A DNA stretch of 64,000 nucleotides from Monodelphis domestica (taxonomy: Eukaryota; Chordata; Mammalia; Didelphimorphia; Didelphidae): the NCBI RefSeq assembly GCF_027887165.1, contig NC_077232.1:8792800-8856799 (forward strand). The letters run 5' to 3'. Below are positions 30,546 to 41,800 of this stretch, in pieces. The notes under the pieces were generated by a model, which had not been told where the DNA came from, ran no database searches, and saw only the letters and a program-made list of their open reading frames with translations. The position numbers and the translations under genes are program-made. The stretch's first letter is position 1, and each line of letters starts with the position of its first letter.

Positions 30546-31494
30546 GGGGGGCGGAGGGTGGACTGGAAGGCTGTGATGTCAAGAAAAGTAAAGGAGGGGC
30601 ATAGGGCATAGCCCCATGGACTTTGGGTTGATAACCCCTCTGCTTGTCCTGGCCCTCTTCCTCCAGCTTGACCTTACCCCAGATACCTTGAGTTCTTTGG
30701 GATGTAGAATAGAAGGTTCAGATCTGGAGAGCTGGGTCGGGTTCTTGCTGCTATCTAAGGGGCTCTCCCTGTATGTGGACTTGGGTTCCCCCTCTGTCCT
30801 TGAGTCAGATTCCTGCTTGCCTCTCTCTCACATCCCTCAACTCCCAGGATCTGCCCTCTCTTCTCTGTCCAGGTCCTGCTCCCAAACTGTCCGGAGTGTT
30901 TCTTCTGTCTTCTTAAGGCTGTCCATTTGACTCCCATCCATTTGCCTAGTTCTGGTCGCTGTTCATCTGTCCTCTCCCTGGATGTCTCCCCTCTTCTGGT
31001 CCTGGGACCATCTGGGTATCCCTCGTTCCTCTTCCTTTCTGGGATTCTCGAGCTTTTTGCATGTGTCCTCTGCCTCTGTGGCCTCCTTGTCTCATCTCTG
31101 AGGCCTGAGGGCCCCCCTTCCTCTTTTGTTCTTGGAATGACTAGGGTTCTCCGAAAGCCTCTCCAGACTCCCCAAGAGGTGCCACTGGATTCTCCTGTTT
31201 GGGTGTCTCACCACATTGACTGTCCCCAGAATCCTTTGCCGGTTGAGTGTCTACTTTCCCATCAGTCCTCCTTACACTAGGTGCTCCCTGTCTGGGTGTC
31301 CCTCTCTCCAGCCTTCCCCATATCCTGTCCACTCTCCTCAGAAGGAGGGCCACGATCCCCCCAAGGACCAAAGGGTGAAGCTAGAGCTGGGATTGCCAGT
31401 CCGTCACGTCACCCTTGGGCCCAGAACTCAAGCGTTGCTGTGCTTCGCCCGGGGCTACTCCCTTAACACTGTGTCCCCATCTGTTTTCTCGCAG
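30546..31494 (+). other. NRXN2: NRXN2 intron 1, right end up to the start-codon exon
   Basis: T/C-rich single-copy-looking DNA. The acceptor is 'atctgttttctcgcag' ending at 31494. No other feature recognised. Confidence 0.5.
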
Positions 31495-31806
31495 GCCCAG
31501 GCACCGGCCCCGCCCCCGAGGAAGCCTGAGGACAGAGGCCCCTTCCCCCGGAGCCCGGCGGGGGAGGCCCCCCAGCAACCACCAGCAGCAGCTAGCCCTC
31601 TTCCTCCCTGCCCCCCGTCGGGGGGGCTGGGGCTATGGCGCAGTGAGCCTTCGCGCAGGAGCTCGAGGGCGCTGGAGGACGCCCGGGGAGGCCGCCCCCA
31701 TCCTGGCCCCATGCACCTCCGACTGTGAAGCCTTAGGGCGGGGCGGGGCGGGGCGGGCGGGGCCACGGGGGCCTAGGCGGGGGCGCGGCCCAGAGCCAGA
31801 GCCTCC
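31495..31806 (+). other. NRXN2: NRXN2 5' UTR part of the start-codon exon
   Basis: From the acceptor at 31493-31494 to the ATG there are 312 nt of very GC-rich sequence with many CpGs and a GGGGC repeat at about 31738-31760 (gggcggggcggggcggg), which could slow scanning. The exon boundary is inferred from the acceptor and the known neurexin gene structure. Confidence 0.65.
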
Positions 31807-32575
31807 ATGGTGAGCCGGGTGCCCGGGGCGCTGGCCCTGGTGCTGGCGCTCAGGCGGAGGCTGCTGGGGCCTCCCGGAGCGCTGGCGCTGGCCTTGGTGC
31901 TGACGCTTGCCCTGGCCCGGGGCGCAGCGGGCCTGGAGTTCGGCGGAGGCCCTGGCCAGTGGGCGCGCTACGGGCGCTGGGCGGGCGCAGCGAGCAGCGG
32001 CGAGCTCAGCTTCAGCCTGCGCACCAACGCCACGCGCGCCCTGCTCCTCTACCTGGACGACGGGGGCAACTGCGACTTCCTGGAGCTGCTGCTGCTGGAT
32101 GGGCGCCTGCGGCTGCGCTTCGCCTTGTCGTGCGCCGAGCCCGCCACGCTGCACCTGGACACGCCGGTGGCCGACGACCGCTGGCACATGGTGCTGCTGA
32201 CCCGCGACGCGCGGCGCACCGCGCTGGCCGTGGACGGCGAAGCTCGCGCCGCTGAGGTGCGCTCCAAGCGGCGCCACATGGAGGTGGCCAGCGACCTGTT
32301 CGTGGGCGGCATCCCGCCGGACGTGCGGCTGTCGGCGCTCACGCTCAGCACCGTCAAGTACGAGCCGCCCTTCCGGGGCCTCCTGGCTAACCTGAAGCTG
32401 GGCGAGCGACCCCCCGCCCTGCTGAGCAGCCAGGGCCTCCGCGGGGGCGCCGCCGACCCACTCTGCGCAGCCCGCAACCCCTGTGCCAACGGCGGCCTGT
32501 GCACCGTGCTCGCCCCGGGCGAGGTGGGCTGCGACTGCAGCCACACGGGCTTTGGCGGCAAGTTCTGCAGCGAAG
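31807..32575 (+). CDS. NRXN2: NRXN2 start exon: signal peptide, LNS1 and EGF-A
   Basis: ATG at 31807 lies in a good context (gcctccATGg) and is the only in-frame start before the mature sequence. The exon encodes 256 residues plus one base. Residues 1-42 are the leader, with two hydrophobic halves separated by RRR (16-18). LNS1 follows, with a glycosylation sequon NAT at N74 and the human-like [24 protein letters not shown] cysteines are C220, C226, C232, C242, C244 and C254. The donor is GTGAGG at 32576. The exon is CpG-rich throughout. Confidence 0.96.
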
Positions 32576-34010
32576 GTGAGGCGGGGCGCCTGGGGGGGCG
32601 GGAGGGGGCGGCTCCTCCCCGCTTTGCCCTTTCCTTATCTGGCACTGCCCAGGCCCAGCCCAGGCCCCCTCTCTCCCAGGCAGGCCTCCGCTAGTTTGCC
32701 AGCGTCCCAGCCCCTTCCTGGCCTTTCCTCGCCTCACAGCGCCGGGTGCTCCTTACTTTAAGTAGAAGCATCCTCAGGGCCGGGGGCACTCCAGATCCTG
32801 CCTCACCATCTGGCCTTTGCGCTCCCACAGGACGCTTCCCTCAGCCCTCTGCCCTTCTCCCTCACCCAGCAGCCCATTCCCCCAGCCCTCCTGCCACACT
32901 TTTGGGTGTCTGGGCCCCTAACCTGCTCTCACTCGCCCAGGCTGCCCCCTCCCCTCCCCATCCCCACTGGAAGCCCCTGCAGTTCCCCTCAGCCCTCCTC
33001 CACTGTGCCCCTGCTGGGGGGTAGAGCATCGGCAGTGCTTCCTTCTGCTGCCCAGGGCTCAGGCCATCGTCTCCCCACCTTTCAGACATCCTCCCTGCAT
33101 CGAAGGCCCAGCCCTGAAGTCCCCTCCTTGGAGTCAGTGGGTAGCAGAAGCAGCTCCTCCATGTGCCTAGGCCAGGGCCACTGTGCCTGCTTTCTCTTCT
33201 GTCAGAGAGCCCTCAGCTGCGGCGAGCCTTCCTCTCCTCCCAGCCCTGGCTCCCAGCTTCCCTGGAGCTTGGGAGGGGAGCCGGTGGCCGTCTGCTCTCT
33301 CCTTGTCCCCTTTTCCTGAGTCAGAGTCCTGCCTCCTTTTGCTCCGGGGCACTCCCAGGCGTTCTGGTCGCTGAGCTCCGGGAGGTGGGTGGGGGCCTCC
33401 CTGACCAGCCCTCTTCACGAGGTTCCTTTCAGGGCGGACAGTGGAAAAGTAGGCCCTGGTGGTGGGAGGTGTGTGCGCCTGGGCCCGAGTGGGAGTGGGC
33501 GTGCTAAGGAGAATTAGGAGTCCGCAGGCCCGTCCTGGGCCGGCCCCAGCTTTCCTCAACGTTCAAATGAGCTGGTCTGGGTTCGGGAGGGGGTGCGTCA
33601 GGCTGTGCATTGGTGACTGCCCTTAGCCTGGCTCTGAGGGGCCTGGGAAGGCCTTGGGGATGGCAGGCAGCTTTGGAGTTTCAAAGGGGGCAAACCCCTT
33701 TTGGGAGAGCCGCCTGGTTTGTTTGGGGGTTCGGCTCCAGAAAAGATGGATTGTCTGCTGGGTAGAGGCCCGAGGCGGTGTCGGCGGGCAGGTGAGGGTG
33801 AGGGTGAGCCAGGCAGTTCCCAAGCTCGGCGTAGTCTCTTCGGCAAGAAGTGGCCTTTTTAGGGAGGGGCAGACAGTGGTTCTGCTCACTGGGAGGGGCT
33901 CCCATTGTAGTGATCTTCTAGAAGAGGGGGCCACCTCTTTAGGGAGGGCCCTTAGTCAGCTTGCTTCTCCTTTGTTCTCAGCGGCAGCTGTTCTACAACA
34001 GGTGTGAGGG

Positions 34011-34060
<50 letters not shown>

Positions 34061-35753
34061 CTGGGAGTGCCCCCACGAGGCTCTCTTCTTAGGGGGGGCC
34101 TTTGGCTCAGTGGTTTGTTTCCATAGATGTATGAGTGTGCACCTACGTGGGGAAGAGGAACGAGCGTGGAGCTGGGCCACCTCAGAGGCTGTGTGCACAC
34201 AGAGGGCCGTGGGCGGTGGTGTGTGTCTGCAAACAGAGCCCTGGGTCTGTGGTGTACACGCAAGTGTTGTTGAAGGACTCTGGCTGATTGTGTGTAGCTC
34301 TTGCGGGTGGTTGTGGGGGTGGGGTGGGGAGCTGGGGTGGCAATGGCCTGGCAGGGCGGCTCTGTGTGTGTGGGAGCTTGGGATGGGGGGACACAGGGCT
34401 GTATGTACTCAGGGAATCTGGCACCTTCACACCTTTCCTCCCAGGAGTTCAGGTGTTCTGTAAACTGCGAAATTGTGTGTGTGTGTGTAGGGAGTATTGA
34501 TCGAATAGGTGTGTGTTTATGTGTAGAAATCCCAAGCAGACTAGTATGGGGGTGACAGACCCAAGTGTGCTTTTGTGTGTGTGTGTATGTGTGTGTATAC
34601 TTACATGTGATCCTATTGATGCATATTGATGGATGGAATCAGTTTGTAGAAACATCTGGGAGCTACAAGAGCTCTGGCTCTGTGCTTTTGGCTCTCTGTC
34701 TGTCTATCTTTGCTCTATCTCTGTCTCTTTTTCTGTCTCTCTTTGTCTCTCTGTTTCTGTCTCTGTTTCTGTCTCTGTCTCTCTGTGTCTCTCTCTGTTT
34801 CTGTCTCTATATCTGGCTGTCTCTGTCTCTGTCTCTCTCGGTATCTCTCTGTGTTTCTGTCTCTGTCTCTGTCACTTTGCCTCTGCTCTGTCTCTGTTTC
34901 TTATTGTCTCTCTGTCTCTCTCTCTTTGTCTTTCTGTTTCTCACTGTCTCTATCTCTCTCCTCTCTCAACTCAGTCTGCTCCCCAGTTCCTCAAACTTGT
35001 CCTCCACCCTATTGGTAGGGTCAGTTCTGAACTGGTGCTGTCCATTTACTGGGTGAAGAATCTGAGCCCTGTTCAAGTCACACCCCATGGGCATCCCCTC
35101 GTCAGGGCTGGCCCCAGCTGCCTTTTCAAGCTCAGCCCTCTCAGCAGAGGTCCCCTCTGGACTTCAGGCTTCAGGACTAGAAAGCAGATTAAGAGTTCAT
35201 TTAGTGCCGCCATCTCCCTTTGAAGATGAAGAAACAGTAGCCCAGGGAGGAGAAGGAATTATAAAGGTGGGAAAGATTAGAGGAGACTGGGACCCAAGGG
35301 TCCTGATTTCCAGTTCAAGGCTGTATTAGCCATCCTTGTCTTCTTTCCTGATCAAGCGGAAGAAGGGCAACCTGTGGTGGGGACGAAGGAGAACAAGACT
35401 CATATGTAGTCTTGAATAGAGGTCCAGACTTTCTGGGGCCCCTCGCTGTAATAGAGGCCGGTCAGCAGGAACTGGGGCCCTCAAGGAGAGAATTTGTCAG
35501 AAATGGGAGCTGTCCAGCCAAGGAATAGACTCTTTGGAGGCTGTGAACTGCCCTTCACTAGGGGTCCACTGACTCACATGGCTCAGAGATGTAAAGAACC
35601 ACAGTGATTATCTCCTCCAACCCCTTCATTTTAAAGATGAGGAAACTAAGATCCAGAGGATGAAAAGGACTTATCCAAGGTCACAAGGGTAGTAAATTGT
35701 CAGTCTGGGGTTCAAACCTTCTCTCAGAGGTTAGGTGATTACTTGTCTGGGAT

Positions 35754-35800
<47 letters not shown>

Positions 35801-38800
35801 TTCATCATAGATTAAGTGACTAGATCCAATGAAGTCTAAGGCCCCTTTCACCTTGGAGGGTCTGTACTGTTGGGTCATTGTACCGGTGTGGGGAGACATT
35901 GATAATTACATCACAGTAGTTTGGGGTTATATTGGCAAAACTTAAAGCAATTGAATAGAAATAGGGCCTACTTTCTGCTCTTATGGTCAGAGGGTCAGAT
36001 ATCTAGAAATAGAATGACCCATAGAGACCATTCAGTTTAACCCCCTCATTATACAGAGGAGAAAACTGAGGTCCAGATTGAGGAAAGGACTCACCCAATG
36101 TCATACAAGTAATAAGGGGGACAGATGGAATTTGAACCCAGGTCCTTGGACTCCAAAGGCAATGTTCATTCTACTATGGTATCACATGATGATGATGGTG
36201 GAAGATCAAAGGAGGAAGAAAGATGTGTGTGTATGTGTCTGTAGTCCAGGGTAGGTCAGTGTACGGATTTGTTCAGGATCTCTCTGTCTCTTGCTTTTTC
36301 TCTGTCTCTGCTTTTGTCTCTCTTTTCCCCTTATTCTTTTCCTCCTTCTCTCTCTTCCTCTCTCCGCCTCCACCTCTGTCTCTGCTTTTATCTCTGTTTC
36401 AGCCTCTCTGTGCCCATCTGTTCTGCAGTCAAACTTTTCTTTATGTATTTTCTTCTTCACTTAAAATGTGACTTCCCTAAGAGCAGGGGCTGTAAGTTTC
36501 TCCTCTTTATGTCACTTGGCACATGGTAAGCTCTATGCAACAATTCATTTCTTTGACATCCCTCCATCCACCTATCTATTCATTTCTCTCTCCCTACCTC
36601 CATCCCTCCATCCATCTACCTCTCCCTCCATCCCTCCCTCCTTTTCTCCCTCCCTCTTTTCCCCCTCTCTTCCTCCCTCCCTCTCTTCCTCCCTCCCTTC
36701 CTCCCTCCTTCCCTCTCTCCATCCATCCTTCCCTCCTTTTCTTCCTCTCTCTTCCTCTCTCTTCCTCCCTCCTTCCCTCTCTCCATCCATCCCTCCCTCT
36801 TTTTCTCCCTCCCTCTCTTCCTCCCTCCTTCCCTCTATCCATCCATCCCTCCCTCCTTTTCTTCCTCTCTCTTCCTCCCTCCTTCCATCCCTCCCTCCAT
36901 CCCTCCTTCTACTCGTTCATTCCTTCATTCTCAGGCTTTGCTTCTGTCTCTTCATCTCCGTCTCTGACTCTGGCTGCAGTTCTGTCTCTTTTTGTTCCTG
37001 CATCCTCAAAAGGAGAGTTGTAGCTTGTGATAATGAGGACAGAGTGGGTCCTGCATGTGCGGTTGGCATGGTCACGGTGGGGGTGATATTCTTCAGCTAA
37101 ATTCAACTGGGCTTATGTCCTGCTCCTAGTAGGGCACATGTGTAGAGGGCTTGGAGTGTTCCAAAGGACAGGGCGGACTGTACTCCTCCCTCGCTCAAGA
37201 AGCTTCCATAGCCCTCTTTGGCCTCTGGGAGACAATCTGGACACCTCTGGTGTTTAAGGCCCTTCGCAGTCTGGTTGCAGCCTGAGCTCAGGTTACTCAC
37301 CCTTAGGCACTTTGTGTTCCAGACAGAGCGCCTTCCTTGCTTTTCCCTCCCCAGCCCTTCTGCTTCTGGGTAGGCCGTCCTCCGTACCTGGAGTGCTCTT
37401 CCTCCACTCCCTGTGGCACCTCTAACTCCCAGCCCAAAGCCACTTCCTACAGGAACCCTCTCCCGCCCCTTCCCCAGTGAGTGCTTCCCCTTGTAATTCT
37501 GTCTTCCACAGAGAATATGTGTTGAGCACTGGGGGAAGCTCTTGGAGGGGCTTCTTTTGCCCTTTCAGCTCCTAGCCTGGGACCGGGCAGCTGGTGGGCG
37601 CCAGGACATGCTTGTAGAATTGAGTAAACTCGAGAACCCCTTCCTTGAAGCTCCCCGTGAAGTGGGTAAAGATGGCCGTGTTCAGAGCGTGTCTAGGGAA
37701 AGTGGTTGACCCCGCTGCAGAGCTGAGCAAACTGAGGCTCGGGGAAATGACGAAACTGCCCTAGAGTGGACTCGGGGCAGGACCTGTTCTAGGACAGGAA
37801 GGCGACTGGCCTGGCTGGAGCCGTGTGAAGCAGGTGGGTCTGGGTTAGGTCAGGGAGGCTTGAATGCCAGGAGCGTGCCGCCCGGAATGGGGAGAGTGGC
37901 ACAAATGCAGATGAGCGCATCGGAGCGGAGCAGAGCCAGGAGCTCAGAGCTAGGCGGACTTCAGGAAGCCATCTCTGGCAGCCTGGCCAGGAGGGAGTGG
38001 AGGGAATGGCTCCCAAGTGCCCGAGCCGGCCCCTCTCACCACAAGCCTTCCCATCTCCACTGCCCTGCCTCGTGTCTCTTGTGTGAGAGCCCACGGGGGG
38101 AAGAGGAGAAGCCAGTGCCTGCCTTCATCAGAGAAGCAATAGGGGCACATAGATTGCTCTGAGACAGTGGGAGGGGAGGAATAAGATTATTTCAGCTGTC
38201 TCACAACAACCACACGATCTCCCCATTTTAGAGATGAGGAAACTGAGGCACTGGCCCAGGGACATGTAGCTAATGAACCCCAAAGGCAGGATTCCCAGCC
38301 AGCTCTTCTGGACTTCCCAGGTCCAGAGCTCTAGCCATTAACCCGGCAGCTTCTTCGGGGTACTGCTCTTGGGGTTCAGAGGAGGGAGAGATGACCCGAA
38401 CTGCATGCTTGTCTGCCGCCAACTTTTTATTCCAGGTCAGGCCATCTCTCTCCACTGTCCCTCCAGAAGATGCTCAGAGCTAGCCCTGGCCATGCCCTTG
38501 CCCGACCCCTGCTAGAAAGGACCTCGGTCCATTGCCTTCATTGCACAAATGGGAAACTGAGGACCACTGGGAGGAAGGCTCTTGCTTTCTCCATTCACTC
38601 ATTCTGTAATTAAGTCCTGAACCCGATTGTGTGCAGTGCACTGTGGGGGAGGCCAAGGGATGGTGGCACAGGTGTCTGTCCCCAATCCTTGCAGATGGAG
38701 CCCTTCCACGGAGGTCGGATTTCTAGACCGCCATGAGCTGCCGGGGGAAGGGGACGAAGCCATTTAGAAATTGTTAGCTGTTTGGGAAGGAAATCTCTGA

Positions 38801-41800
38801 ACATCCTTTGCAGCTCTCTGCCTTTGAAAGTGTGCCCTGGGGGGCAGCAAGGGGGCTCCATGGATGGAGATCTGAGCCTAGAGAAGGGAGGTCCCGGGTT
38901 CCAATCTGACCTCAGATAGTTCCCATCTGGATGACCCTGAGCCAGTCACTGAACCCCCACAGCCTATCCCTGACCGCTCTTCTGCCTTGGAATCAATGCA
39001 GTATTGATTCAAAGATGGAAGGTAAAGGTTTAAAAACAAAGTATGGATATGTATAATCCAGAGGAATTGCTTGACGGCCCCTGGAGTGGGGAGGGAGACA
39101 ACAAGAATCATGTGACCAAGTGGGCAGCTGGGCGGCTCAGGGGATGGAGATCCAAGCCTGGAGACAGGGGTCCTGGGTTCCTGGCTGGGTGACCCTGGGC
39201 CAGTCACTGACTGCTCTTCTGCCTTAGAGTTAATCAGCACACAGCTTTGTCTGTCAAAGATGATCTCCAAGGCCCGTCCCGGGGCCACATTCTGGGCTCA
39301 CCTGAGGATCATTGGCTCCCTCTTGGGGAAGGCTGGGAGCCCCGAAGGGAAGGGGCGACGGCAAGAGAAATGGGGGATGCTATGGAAAGGCATTTGAGAG
39401 GCAGGCGAATCTGGGGTTCTGTGCCAAGCACGTGGGGGCCGCGAAGGAGACCGTGAGCTCGAGAGGGCTTGTCCCACGGCCAGATTGCCCCCAGCGATGG
39501 GTATCCAGGAGGTGTTTAATTAGTGCTTAGTCTTGTCTTTGCTCAGGGGAGGGGAGGACCAAGAGAGCCCACAGAGAGCGGGGCCCTCGAGGGGAACCTG
39601 GGCAAGGAGGGTGCAACACCAGAGGGCTGGAGTTCCAGTCTTGGCTCTGCCACTGACGAGCTTTGGGAGGACAGGCAAGTCCTTCGCCTCCTGGAGACTC
39701 ACTGCAGCATCCATAGAGGGAGGCGCCTGGACGAGCGCGCCCAGGAGTGTGGATGGCAAATGGAGGTGGATGAGCGCGTTTGGACGATGTTTTTCCTTTG
39801 TGTTTCCGTGTATTTAATGGGGTGCATTTAAAGCCATGATTCCGGGTAGAGATCTCCGAGTATCACCTGATGGATGGGGCTCCAGAGCACCCCAAAGACC
39901 GAGGGGGCAGATGGACATTGGCCTTGTGCCTCCCCCTCTGCCCAATCTGCCCCTTCCCCTCCCCAGACCTCAGTTTCCTCACCTGCAAACTGGAGGTAAT
40001 GAGACATCTACCACCGCTTGCCAGGGCTGTTGGAAGGTTCACATGAGAAAATACCTTCCAAGCCCTTGGCACCCCCTCATGCATGGTGCGAATGGGGGGG
40101 CTCCCTGTTATTCTCTGACGTCTCCCCAGCTCCAGGCCTCTGAGCTGAAGCCAGAGATGGGTAGCGTTTGGTAGCTGTGTGTCGGGGGGACTCGCTGCTC
40201 TGCATTCTTGGGGTCCTTGAGGGTGGCAAAGCACTCATCGCATCCTTGAGGGAGCCCAGCTCCCTCGACAGAGGCGTTCCCAGCTAGTCAGCATGGGGGG
40301 GCCCAGTTTGGAAACATGGTGCTTGGGCAGTAACCTTTCCAGGACACAACGGCCGTGGGAGGGTGGGGGGGTCACCCTGTGGGTGAGGTGGGCTGTGGAG
40401 AAGGGAGAGAAGCAGGGGGAGCTCCAGGCAGGGCTGGAAGGAGGAGGAGGAGAGCTGTGTGGTGGTGGCCAAACAGAGGGAGCCGTGCCGGCACTGTGTG
40501 CCTCCTGGGGGTGGCTGGATGGTGGGGATGCGTCACCATCACCGTGTCTTTGAGCCTCCTTCGCTGGCCCTGGAGGGGAGCAGACAGAGCAGAGGAAAGA
40601 GAGTGTGTGTGGCTGGAATTGGGCTCATGACTGCTTCTCAGCTGGCATCCTCCATGTTCTTGGGGTGACCCTGGCCTAGGGACAGAGCCAGAAAGTCAGA
40701 GTAGATGCTGGGTGGGTCTCCTAGGGCTCAGGGGGCTCAGGGGGCTTCCCTACCTCAGAGAGTTACCCCCAATCTGCTAAAAGTCCATCTCTGACTGCTT
40801 CCCTCCCTCTGTTCTGTGCCCAGTCAGTTACCGGGTCTTATCTGTTCTGTCTTGTAATGTCTCTCACCTTCGTTGATGGGCCAGTAAATGTTTAACAACT
40901 GACTCTTTGGGAAAGAAAAGCAGCCACAGCAAACTTTGAAGCTTGGTCTCTATTATGAATACGTTGGCCTTCATTTTCTTGAGTCTAGAAAATCAGCAAA
41001 ACATTTTCTCCAGCACAGTGGATGAAGCACCATGCCTGGAGTCAGAAGGTCCTGGGTTCAAATCTAGCCTCAGAGACTTTCTGACTGTGTGACCCTGGAC
41101 GAGTCACTTAGTCCCAATTGCCTACCCCTTACAGTTCTTCTGCCATGGAATCACTACTTAGTATTGAGTCTAAGGCAGAAGGTAGGGGCTTAAAAAATAA
41201 AACAAAACAGCCAGAAGCCCTGATTTCATTTGTCGATTCCTGAAGTAGAAGTGCTCCCTCCGAACGTTTAACAACCAGCTCTCTTGAGCCAGCCCTACGT
41301 CTCTCCCTTCCTTTCCATTTCCATGGCCACTGCTCAGACCATTTCAATAACGTCTTCACTGGCCTCTCATCTCTAGTATCCTCCATGTTTGCCTAACCTG
41401 CTGCTGGAATAATCTTTGTTGCGATCACCCCCTTCCCAAGGACCATCAGTGCCTCCCTATTGCCGCTGATTGAATTGATTTTCATTTATTTATTTATTTT
41501 GACACTATTTTTTATTTGGTCAATTTCAAACAGTCCTTGGTTACAAAAATCATTTTCTATTCCTCCCTCCCCTCCCCCCGATTGAATTTAGCACTGTGTC
41601 CTGGAGTCAGGGGACTTGGGTGAAGTTTACCAGTTGTGTGGCCTGGAGCGGGAATCCCTTCATCTCTCTGTGCCTCAGTTTCCTCCCTTGTAAAGTGGGG
41701 GTAATAACTATAGTCGCTGCCACCTGGGGCCATTGTGAGGGAGGATGCTTGGTGGCTCAACAAGCATCCATTCCATTGCTCTGGGGCCAGCCCTCTGCAG

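Noticed and set aside
31633-32544. 303-codon minus-strand frame opposite the NRXN2 start exon
   Set aside because: It is the shadow of a GC-rich coding exon; the sense frame is clearly neurexin-2.
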